Of a stretch of DNA of 64,000 nucleotides, positions 24,801 to 36,800 are shown one piece after another; within the stretch, counting starts at the first letter, position 1; the number at the start of each line of letters is the position of its first letter. Made by a program: the position numbers and the translations under genes. The notes under the pieces are model-generated. The model had not been told where the DNA came from. It saw only the letters and a list, made by a program, of their open reading frames with translations, and did no database searches. The stretch lies in the NCBI GenBank assembly GCA_034008185.1, contig CM067095.1:6928610-6992609 (forward strand), given 5' to 3'. The DNA is from Gorsachius magnificus. Taxonomy: Eukaryota; Chordata; Aves; Pelecaniformes; Ardeidae.

Positions 24801-27800
24801 TACTTCGGTTGCCTCTGGCAAGACTGCTGCACGCCCCATGCAAACACACACGCAGGCCAAAATTGGTTTAAAACTTCAGGAGTCTGTAGCGAGGCACCTA
24901 AATCAAAGCAAGCGGTGTTCCCAAAGTACAAAGAACCCACCGTTGCCTTCAATGCAACAAGCCAGGGAGCCCTGGGGAGCTTCGATCCCTGTGTCTTTGT
25001 GGTGGGAGACGCTGCTGTCCAGCTAAGGAGCCAGCCAGACCAGCTCAGAACAAAATGTCCATCAGTGGAGGGAGCTCACCACTGGAGGTCATTAAAATCC
25101 TGCCTGAGAGGTGACATCCCTGCTCCTTGGGGCCCAGGACGCTTGGGTGGCAGCGATGGGGCTCCGAGGGAGGTGCCGGGCTCCAGAGGCAGCCATGCAG
25201 CTGGCACCCACTGACACTGTGCTCTTCACATTTGCGTTTTGGCCCACAATAAATATATCCAAAAATAGACACCATGATGAATTTCTCTTTAGTTTTCATC
25301 CTTTTTTTTTTCCCCCCCATCCAAAAGACAGGCAGCCCTTTATCCTGGACGCCAGTTCTTGTCTCTCATTTTCCCCTCTTCGCTGTGGCTTTTTGGAGCT
25401 GGCATCTGAACGAATACCGCAGGGGAACAGCCTCCGTATTGTGCTCCCAAGGGCACAGATGACATCAAATTCTCCAGAGCCCTTTTGCCATTCTTGCCTG
25501 CGACCCCAGACTCGTGCTGTGATACCCAGACGGGTTATACGCGCCCGGACGCTGCTCCTGATCCCTGGGGGGGAGATGCTTCTGCTTCCCTGCTGGATGG
25601 CTTTGGGGTGGCCAAACGGTGGCCAGGGATGGAAAGAAATGCTCATTTTTCCATCTTGGAAAGTTGAAAAAGAAAACCCATGGAATCCAGCCTAGAGGAG
25701 CTGTGTACAGGTGAGAAGGAACTGATGGGATCCTCACCGACAGCCGGGCACCCCGGGGACACACTGCCAGCAAGTATTTGCTAACACAGAACCAGATGGC
25801 TCTGCAGTCACATACATGTTGTCTTTGAGCGATGCACAGCAAGCAGCGTTAGGGAAGGTGAAGCGTGGGAGGAAAGGAAAGTCGGAGGCATCCAGGAAAA
25901 AAGCAGCAGAGAGCTGTTGTTGCTCTGCTCATCCTCGCTCAACCCAGATTTCGACTTCGATAGTGCAGGTATCAGATTTTATTTCTTCACTCGGGCAGTG
26001 CGCTGCAGCGGGTCAGAGCGTGGTATAAAGCACCGCGCTGGATCGTCGCCAGCCCGGCTGCTTCTGAGGGAAGCGTTAAACCCTGGCTCCCGGGCAGCCA
26101 GGTGGGCACGGACCTGCCCTAGCTCTGGGACACACGTCCCTCATGGGCACCACACCGGCCACGCACCACGGTGATGTGGGTTTGTCTCCACCGGTCTTTC
26201 CCTCCTAACCACACACCAGACCCCCAACCTGCCATCGGCTGCGTGGGGACCTCCTCCGCTGTGCCAAGATGGGCTGGGCATGACCCGGGCCGTTTCCTTC
26301 CACACCAGAGGCAGGATTCTCCATTAAAATTTCTTTATCATCCATCCTCAGCCTCAGTAGGCTGATTAAAGATCTAAGCCCTTTGATGTGAGCCAAAAGA
26401 AGTCAGCGACACAAGAGATGCCACCATGGGTTTGCAAACCCCAAGCCAGCTTATCCTCGCCACCCACCCCAGCCCGTCTGTTGCACCAACGTCACCGCAG
26501 GGTGACACACGCAGAAACCACCAGCAGCGGGTGCTTACCTTTGAAGAAGAAAGCCTCTCCCCGGATCTGGGCCACCGCGTCAAAGTGAGTGTTGCATCTG
26601 TTGGGCACGTCCCGCCTGAGCCTGTGGAGAGATGCCCAGGTGAGCATGGCCCAGGTGGGCAGCGAGGGGCCGTGTCCTCCTTGGTGTGCCCCATCCCATG
26701 GACCACATCCCCCTTGCCCCCAGCAGACGACCACAGGCTGCGTCCATCTGTCGTTCCTCACGCTCAGACCCAGCCACGTGCACAGGGATTTCCAAGGCGA
26801 GCTCAGGCAACCCTCAGCCTGGAGACAGCTTTGTGGCAGACACGCTCCCCGGGCCACTGGAGACCATCGCTGGGAGTCAAGCGAGGACACGCTCTACATC
26901 TACCAGCTAGCGTAACTGGTGAGGGCAGAGCTGGCTTCCCGCTCCCTGGTGGCATGGCGCAGCTTGGCTGGCTGCCCCCGGGCAGCAGGACATGTGGTGG
27001 ATAAAAGCCAAGCAGCATCTCGCTCCAGCGACTGGGGACGTTGCTGCTCCGAGGCTGAGCTCTGAAATGCCATTGCGAGGTGACGGAGCTGCAAAGCAGA
27101 AAGCAGACGAGACCAAACACAGAGACGAAGCCACGTGCAAGATGATGCCATGCAATACGTGGTGAAAGCCACCTGGCAAGTCACAGCTGAGATACTGAGC
27201 TGCTTTTAACACAATGGGTGGGAAAGGCACGGAGTATGAAGGACCAAAAGCGCTACGAAGCCCATGTGAGAAATGATGATTGATGGAGGACAAGGAGAGG
27301 GTGCTGGGAACACGCACAGAAAAGCTGCTGTGGGTGACAGGGAAGCATAAATCTAATTTACTGATAGAAGAGTTGTGCTGGGCTGCCAGCACCGGCTTCA
27401 CAGCCCTCTTGGGGCACAAAACAACAGACGTGGAGGTGAACCCTGTCCACCCTCCCAGTCACACATGGGGCAGGAAGAAGGGTTTGGCATGAACAAGTGT
27501 CCTGCTCCTCCTGCCACCGGTGCGGGACGATGGTCTACAGCAGCAGGGGGAAAAGCTCTCACATTACTAGGTCAGAACACAGCCATACAGAGCCCTGTGG
27601 ACCACCTCTGTTAGAAGCTACATGGGAAGAAAGATAACTAATAGCATTAGGCATGTTCACGGGAAAAGGTCCCTCAGGACCCTCATAGCCGTTCTGCAAC
27701 CCCTGGCAGCTGGGACACCTCCAAGAGCCGGTACGCACACCTCTGTGCTGCAGGCATCACACCAAGAAGGGCAAAGTGGGGTGGAGGAGGCACTGAGGTG

Positions 27801-30800
27801 GGAAAAATAACTGCAGCACAGGGATATTTTCTCAAGATTAAATTCTTCTTGGTCTCGTTACTGTAGGAATAATCCGACTGTTCGTGCTTCAATCCTGTTA
27901 TCCCCTCTTTGCAGATGGGGCATTGAGGCACAGAGAGGTGAAGCGACTTCTTCAAGGTCACGCTCCGGATGGGGGCAGACCAGGAGGTGAAGGTGACCTG
28001 CTCCACTTGGGGTGCTCCTGGTATCTGGCAAAAATGTGTGTGACCGTGAACTCCTGCCTTTTTGTTCAGTGCCCCCTCTTAACGTCCTGCTGCCCTGGTA
28101 GTAACACAGTTTGGTAACTCCAATGTTTATTAATGAGATAGACCCAGAACTTCCCTTAATGAGGGCAGGCTGGTTGCTTGATGACACGCAGCATAAGCAG
28201 TCCTTTGCCAACGCAAACCTGTGTTGGAGTCAGGCTATCAGTCTGCTTGCTCCAGCATTCGCCCCCACAGGTACATTAGGGAGTTGCTTACTGTGGAAAG
28301 CTTTAGGTAAGTTATGCTTGCACAATTCAGGATACTGCAGAGGAAGTTTGATTAATATTTCAGCAAGGATGAGTTGACCTAAGGGTGATGGGGAAAAATT
28401 TCCATTAATATGAGTAAAATTTTGAGTCTTAAAGAAATGCAAACACTCCAAGATGATACAGAATTTCTGGACATGCCTTGAATGATAAAAATTAGCTAAG
28501 GGATAGCTAGCAACTATCACTTGTTCCTGCTCTTAACTACTTCATTTGTGGGCTGGCTGGCCAGTCTCCACATACAACTGCTTGAAAAAAGCAACAGCGT
28601 ATGCAGGAGATGATCAGGAGAGGCTATGAAGAAGGGGCACTTGGTGTGTGTGTGTTTTGCAGAAGACAAGAAGTCCAGAGGGAAATACTGAAGCCAGAGT
28701 GAGCAGGCAAGATACGGATGCTTAAGTGGAGCTTCACTACTGCACGTCCCTTGCAGGAACATCGGTGACAGCTGAAAAGAAATGAACTTGACTTACGGGA
28801 CAGTGGAACGATTCTCCGGCAGCTCTGGCAGCATAGGATGGTCATCAGTTTTGCTTACTTCAGGTTTGGCTGTGGGGGACACAGATTCCCTGACTCCTAT
28901 GTGTAAAGACAAAAAAGCAGTAGAGGGGTACACCGTCCACCCCGCCAGCTCCACTCACCCCAGGAAACAGCTATTCCAGCATGGCCTAAGGCAGAAATGG
29001 GCCGTAGCCGGGTGAGGGACACAAACTTACCGTAGAGTTGCCAGATTCGGACTTTGTCCTCGTAAGGGAGGTCATACTTCAGAGGATCCCCCACTGGACC
29101 TTGGTAGTAGGGTCTCATGATAGACTCTATGGCAGCAATGTGGGTCAAGCCAATGGCATGGCCAAACTCATGGATGGCTACAGCAAATAGGTCCATCCCA
29201 TGAGCATCTGGAAATAAAGACAAAATTGAAATGAAAGTCACTACATGCTGATTGTATTTTGGGGGTTTGGGTGGGCTGTAAGATCTGTGAGAGAAGGTAA
29301 AGGTAGATGTTGGATAAACTGGGAAAAAACCAACTTTTGGAATAGGTGAAGTTTGAAAACAAAATTTTTCTCTTGTTGGAAAAAGGAGACTGAAGTGTAT
29401 CATATGAAAATGGGAAGAAAGCCAGCCATCAGCCTGCAGTGTGAATCCTCAGCTCCACACAGGCTTGGGGATTGCTCTGCTTATTCCCAGACCACTGAGG
29501 AAAAGCTGGGCAAACAGCTGAGACAGCGACCCCGCGCAACCACCCGTCATCCCCGCCAACTGGCGGTGCAGGAGCCGGGCCGGAGCAGTTGTCTCTGCTA
29601 TCTCACGCCTGCCCTGCAGCAGCTGCAGACACAGTCTTTGTGGTGCCCAGAATACCAAATTTCTGCAGCCGCTAGCCAGAACCGTGTCAACGCCTGCGAT
29701 AACGAGCAAAGCCACGTGCCAAGGAACCGGCGAGTGCCTGGCAGTGCCTGCCTGGCCCACGGTGCTCCGCTGCTTGGCTGGGCTTTCCCTGCCTGCACGA
29801 TGCTGGCATTGCAGGCTGCCACCCTGGCCAAATCCACCACAAACACCTTCCTGCACATGTACAAATGCAGAACTGTTCACCTGCTCATCGGCCACCAACC
29901 CTGCTCCATCCAACCACTGCCCTGATGGGGAATGGCAGAAGAGGCAAGTGACCACATCCAGTTTGTTTCCAGAGGACCTGCCCATCTTCTCCCCTTCCAC
30001 ACCTTGTGCTGGTGGGGCTGCAGCTCCGGGATCTGCTCCTGTAGAAACTTTCATCCTCACACACCACACCAGGCATCAGGGAGCCTTTACTGAACATTGG
30101 TGCCTCCTCTGATGATTTTTTCCTCAGTTGGGCTCTCTCTACTCTGTTCTCTTTCCCAAAATTGCCTTATTTGCAATCCAACCCCTAGTGCCTCGCACCG
30201 CACCCACACACAGACCTATCCTTCCAACGAAGGGTCCTCTCCAGAGACTCAGACACTCAGGTCAGATCTCAAGAGGGGTTAACATCTGCTTCCAAACCTC
30301 CACCACTGCTCCCAAAGCAAATGAAGAGCTCCCCTCAGGAGCCATACGGGACTGATCCTGCTCGGTGCATTCTCACCACCCAGCTCCAGACCGGCAGTTG
30401 CTGCCCCTCAATGCACAGCAATGCCCTGCAGAGCAATACCAGAGGGTGGCAAGGATTTTAAGTATGGTTCTTACAAAGATGACAGCTGCAAGCGTTGTAA
30501 TAAAAGGCAGTGAGGCTGGAAAGCCGAGGTCCGCATGGAGCTCAGGGGAGCCCCACGTTCCCCGTGCCGTGCTCAGGGCTGAAGGAGATGTTGTGCAGAA
30601 GCAGCCGTGGCTGATCCTGCACAGTCCTTTGCGCTCCCCACCGGGCTCGGGGTGTTGGGGGGGATATTTTTGCTGAATTCTGCTTTTTCCTTGACTGTTA
30701 TTTACAGTGTCTGTAAACAGCCGGGATTTTTATAACCTGTGCTGTTTTCCCCGGCACTAGGAGAGAACAAGACATATGCTTTCTGACATTTTAATGCCAA

Positions 30801-33800
30801 ACTGACAACCTTGGGGATATTTTTATATCACCTACCAAGTTGTTATTTTTGAATCACTAGGAAGAACAAAATAAATAAAAGATGAAGCGAGGATAGCTCC
30901 AAGACCTTCAAAATAGAGGGCAGCTTCCTCGCCGTCAGGCTCATCCCCTTGTCCCTCGACGATGCGTGGAGGGATCCTCCCTGCGGGGCTGCCAGCCCTG
31001 AGCCTGCTCCTCCACGCGAGCCTGTTTCACCACGAGTGTTCCCAACCTCCCGCTATAAAACGGGCACCACTCCTTACTTCATCACATAACATATCTGCTA
31101 CAGCAGCTACCAGACCTCAGCACTTGCCTCTGCCCTGTAGTCTGCAAAGCAGAGCTGCTGCTTTTTTTTCTTCCCCGTAAGACATCGGTTGGGGTTGCAC
31201 AGCATCATGAACCAAGGAGCAGGTTGAACTCTGAAGAATCAGCCTGTCCAGACCTTTAGCCTTAACCCCAGACCTCCTTCAGTGTGTCTGGTGAACGCTC
31301 CTGCCCACGAACACTCAGCAGGGATGGACGGAGGTCAACCAGTGGGAAGGGAAGGGAAAGGTGGGGAGAAAGAAGGTATAGCTGGTTTCAGAGAAGACGA
31401 TTAGGTCTGAACAAAATCATTAAGCTGAGGCAACAGGAGCCCTCTGGGAGGCTGGCAGAGGAGGTGGCGTGACAAATTAGCAGCTGTTGACTGCAGAGGA
31501 GACACTCTGTCAAACCACACCCGACATGAAGGTTGGGGACCTGATCCCCACGGATGGCTTGCACAGCTGAGGAACACTCTCTTCTGAAAGTCCCTCTGCT
31601 TATTAAAACTCTGCTCTAACCAGATGAGATGAAATGAAAGAAAAAAAACCCTGTAACCATCATGATGTCAGGTAATGGACGTGAGATGGCAGGAAAAATC
31701 TAGCGTTCACAGGGGGCTTTTTCCCTGCAGACCACAGAGCCCTTTCCAGGTCAGCTAATAAATATGCTTTAAAAATAGGAAACCAGGGCACATAGCAATG
31801 AAGGCACCCAAAAGATGGCTAAGTCAGAGAACACAGGCCCCATCCGAGAGTCTCAACAGCCACACCCAACCCGTGACCTTCCAGGTCCCAGAAGAGATGG
31901 GGACTGGGGGTGGGCAACAGGGAGCTCTGCAACTGCCGACACAATGGGGAGAATCAAGGAGATATCATTGAGGCTTCCAGGAACATAGGTCTTTGATGCT
32001 GGTGGCTGTTGTTTCACTAGCAAGGCTGAATAAGGAACCAGAAGAAGGTGTTGGGACCTGCCAGCCTGGGGTGAAGGCGTAGCAGAGACTAAACCAGTAT
32101 AGGCACCAGCACAGAAGAGGGAAGCTGGGAGCATATGCATTCGGCTGCAGCTCTCCCACCCTGACATACCTGATGATCGGAAGGTCCAGTACTCATCATC
32201 GTCAAAATGAGTGTCTCCTGCTGTGTGATGGTCTCCAGGGAAGAAAGCATGTGCCACTGTCCCCCCAGGTCCATCAAAGGGATAGCCATCATTGTGATCT
32301 GCCTTGGAGAAGTCTATCTGGATGTCGGCGTTGTTACCTGCCACTTCGTGGAAATTCAGGGGGGTAATGTCGCTCCAGACCTTCAGGGCGTAGTACATCA
32401 GGGCTCGGACTGTGTCGTGGCCCAAGTGGGACTCTTTTGGGAAGGTGCGAACTCTGAAATAAAGAGGGCAAAAAAGAAGGTAGGACAATAGTACAAAAGG
32501 TCTTCTCTGAGGGCCACCAGGAAGGGCTCCGCAGGTGCCTGGTGTGACAGAGCCTCAGTGAGGCCTCCGGAGCTCTCAGAGCACCTCCAAAGTGCACCCG
32601 CATGCTTTTTAGATGCGCATTTAAGTTTCTGAATCACATCGGTTCCAGAGCTATGAGGATTTCAGAGACTGAGTTTGCGTCCTCTGGATGTACTGAGCCA
32701 GTCTTGCCCACCAGAGTGTGAAACAACCCACGGGTGTGGAACACAAGCAGGATTTGAGTCCCGGTACCTCCCGATCCTGCTGTACCAGGTGGCAGCCAGC
32801 CTCGGAGCCACACTTCATGCACAAACTGCTGCTAATGCCCAGGACAACCACCTTTGCCCACAGCCTTGGAAATGCCAACGCCCTGAGTCCCTTCCCAGAG
32901 CTTGCCCATTTCTTTTTCCAAGCTCCCTTTCATATCTATCAACAGTTATTTTCTCGCCGCTTATTTGTCCCAAAGTGCAACCCAAATATGCCAAGATTAT
33001 TGACTTCTGAAGCCTTTGCATCACACACAGGCCCATAAGTTTTCCTGCAACAAACAGCAGGTCATTCCTCATTCTTATTGCATGCACACCGAAATCCAGT
33101 GCGGCTTTGCTACCTCCATATATTTCCCAGCATGTCTGCTGGAGGTATAAAATACACTCCGAAACCAGCACGCTGCCAGCAATCTCTGAGACTGCAATAC
33201 ATAACGAGGAGGAGGAGGAAAAGACGCAATTTATGTAAATCACATTCAGAATGCCTCCAGCCTACCGCCCGCAGGAGACGGGCTATCTGATGGAGTACAT
33301 AGTTGAGAAGCTCTTGCCTTGCTTCTTGGTAGAAAAAGCATTGATGAGTGGAGGCTTAGAATACTGCTTCACACATCACCGGGCTGTTACGGTTCCTCTC
33401 TATCAGCACGGCATCCCTCGGTCCCCAGCCCTGCCTTGCCCTGGAAGAGAAGCCCGGTGGGATGAGCCGTGCACTGGCGTTTGCCCTGCAGCTGCGTGAT
33501 TCAAACCTCCCTTCTGGTCTGAGCTAGAATGAAAAAAAGTCAACGTTTCCTTGAAAAAGAAATGCCTAATATTGTTGATTTATTAGAGGAGGTGAAAAGA
33601 CAAAGATGCAACAAGGCACCCTGGCTTCTCAGAGCGTATGTTTAGATAATCTTTCATTGACAATTCTGACAAAAATAAACACACTCCAGGAAAATGTACT
33701 GTTGACTGAGTAATTATTGACAAAAACCAATTCTGCTGGAAAATTTCTGGCCAGCTCTACCCCGGTAATAATGGATACTTTATTTCTTGTGTGCCAACAC

Positions 33801-36800
33801 ACCAACCAAAGTGTTTCATGAAATATTCATGGCCTGACAGATTTTTAAAGGCTGAAGCAACAATTATGATCACCTCACTTGCCCTCCTGCATAATACAGC
33901 TGGGAGAGCACCGCTCAGTGTTACACTGCTCCCCAGCACCAGTGTGGAGTAACGACCTGACGAAACCTCTAGAGGTAATTACAGGTGTCAGAGAGGGATG
34001 TCACATCACTCAAGCCCTTTCTACAAGTAGTGATCTGGGTACTGGGAGACACTATGTATCGGTGACAGGGACTAGGAACAACTCGCTGATGGAGGTTGAA
34101 TGCTCTTGCTTTCCCAAATATTTGCATGTATCCCACGCCCTCAGAGACATGCAGCTCAAGGTGGGTACCGCCTCCTGACCTGGGCAAAACTAGTGAGGCT
34201 TAAATCCAGGACAGAACAAAAAGGGACTCGGGAGAACATACAGAAATTTCACTAACAGTTTCTCTGAAGAGCTTGGGAACCCCATCCTGGAGACGGTGGG
34301 AACGAGATGGGTCAATCAGGCAAAACACATCACAGCCAGATGAGCAAATATCACTCCTGTCTATGCCTTTGCTATCCCTAAGCTATTCTGGGCAAAGACA
34401 GACCTTAACTACTAAACCAAATAAATTGGCATACATGTAGCATCAGATAAGTGCAGGACTTCAAACAAAACACGCTTGTAAAGAAGACAGCATGGGGGTA
34501 CAAACAGTATGAGCATGGGATTAGAAAAGACAATTTTCAGGCAATTTTTAATTTATAGAAGAGACTGTGGCTGGATGTAAACCTCTATAGTACACAAACT
34601 AGGCCACCTGGTTTCCAGATATTCTTTAACTAGGTGTCTTCATCTTCTACAGCATTCCTCTAGAATGGTAAACCCTTTGCTGCTTTAATCTCTACTGAAC
34701 AAGTCATTGTAAGTGTAAAACACACCATGTTTAGTCCAGGAATTACGACCTATCTCTCAAGATCTTGGTGCCTAGGGCACGGACTCAGATTCAGGGGCAT
34801 CATCTGCTCCTCCCTCCTCAAGCCCCGCTCAGCCGCAGGAGCTGCTTTCCTTTTCTTTCCCTCCCTTTCCAGCTGTAGAATGAGGATAATAAATCTGCTC
34901 TCCCTTGTAAAAGGATGGTGGATGAAAAGCCCTGTCTAAAGAGACAAACATTGTTAACATTCATGCCAACCCCTGCCTCCAGAAACATTAGATTAAGGCA
35001 GAAACAGTATCAATACTTATTTTGCTTCTTATAAAAGGTCCTGCACCTCTAAGCTGACCCACATTTTATTAGCATGCTGCAGGTGTCCCCCATCCTTTAT
35101 TCATTACCATTGTTATTTTTCAAGAGAATCCCATCAGGGTTTTTCAATTCAGCATCTGATTTGATTGCTGGAGCTCCACTAATTGTTTTCAATGAGATTA
35201 GGAGAAGCCTATTATGCCGATAGGATGTTCGTCAGCCTTGCGTTACCCAGTTCCACTGGAAAGGAGGCACATTTCTAACATCATGCAGGTGCTCACAGGA
35301 CTAAATAAGCTTCCTCCCACCTTGATTATTATTATTATTTGTAGTAAATGGTGCTTAGATACCCAGAGGAGAACAGCGCTCCTTCTTGGATGTTAATTCC
35401 TCCTGAGACTCCCCTTAGAGAGCTTCAATCGCAGGCAAAAACCTGATGCAAGTAACTGGAAAGAAGGCTCTCTCCTCCAGACAGCCCCGGCCAAGCCACT
35501 GGGAAGGTGATGAGGACTGGGCTGCTCAGTCCCCCTCTGGCCACCCCACCAACACAGTCCCAAGCCCCCCACAAAGCCATGCACGGGGACAGCCTGAGGA
35601 GCATTTGTCTCCGTGACAGATGGGGCTGAGCGAGGCAACATCAGCCGCGCCGCTTGAAACCACAGCTGCCGAGCAGTACCCGGCTGTGAGTGGCACAACT
35701 GGATGCCGAGGAGAACATCTCTGCTCTGCTTTTAGGGCTCGCCCAGGCAGCAGCACCACCATGCAGAGAAATCATAGAATCATAGAATCATCTAGGTTGG
35801 AAAAGACCTTTAAGATCATCAAGTCCAACAGTTAACCTAACCTCCCACCTCTAAACCCTGTCCCTAAGCGCCTCATCTATCCTCCTTTTAAATACCCCCA
35901 GGGATGGGGACTCGACCACCTCCCTGGGCAGCCCATTCCAGAGCCTGACAACCCTTTCTGTGAAGAAATTTTTCCTAATGTCCAAATGAAAGCTAATATC
36001 CACCCGGCTGCTGCCAGTCCTTCACATGTCCCCTGAGTCCCCTCCTTTGCTCGCCCCATCCAAAAGAGATTTGGGGTCCCAGCTGGTTAATAAGTAGAGG
36101 CCAGAGATCTGCCTCTGTTTGCTATTGAGGGGCACCCACGCCAATGGTTATTTTGATTTCTGTGTTCCTTTTTGGTTTCTGTCCTCCCAAAGACAAAAGT
36201 GGAAGAGTATTAGTGCTGTATGAGAAAAATGAAAGCACTTTGCCACCTTCTCCAGCCCTGAAACCACAGAGAAATAAAATAAATGCTGGTAACTACCAAG
36301 CACAGCAGGCTAAGGATTGCCTCATAAACCTAAACTGATTTCTCTGGCGGGGGAAAGAGGGGACAGTTGAAAGGGTGGATGCTTGCTGCCGTGGCAAAGG
36401 CACCCTCAGCTCGAGCTGTGGCACAAGCCGTGGCACGGCAGCCCCGATGCGGTGCTACCCCAATGCTGCCGCAACACCCCAATGCCACAAGAGGAAAGCA
36501 GTGGGGATGTTTGCACCCTCCACTGCACCTCTCCCTGCACTTTGCTAAAATTACTGAGCATTTTTGGGTGATAACCCTTCTCCTGCCCTTTAATACACAC
36601 ATAATGCCAGGTGGCTCCCTGCAGCCCAGCAATGGGCGCTAGCATGGGAATGATCCATCCTGGGGGAAGAGATGGGTGAAATCAGATCTTGACAGGCTGG
36701 GAGAGTTGGGGTTGTTCAGCCTGGAGAAGAGAAGGCTGCGGGGAGACCTGATTGCAGCCTTTCAGTACCTAAAGGGGGCCCATAGGAAAGATGGGGAAAA

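Noticed and set aside
25111..25695. 194-codon plus-strand frame in intron 7
   Set aside because: Overlaps open frames on the other strand, low-complexity in part, no recognisable domain.
26426..27004. 192-codon plus-strand frame antisense to MMP17 exon 7
   Set aside because: It is the antisense shadow of a real exon plus GC-rich intron; no domain.
29449..30069. 206-codon minus-strand frame inside intron 4
   Set aside because: No domain, opposed by a similar plus-strand frame, and sits between exons that join perfectly without it.
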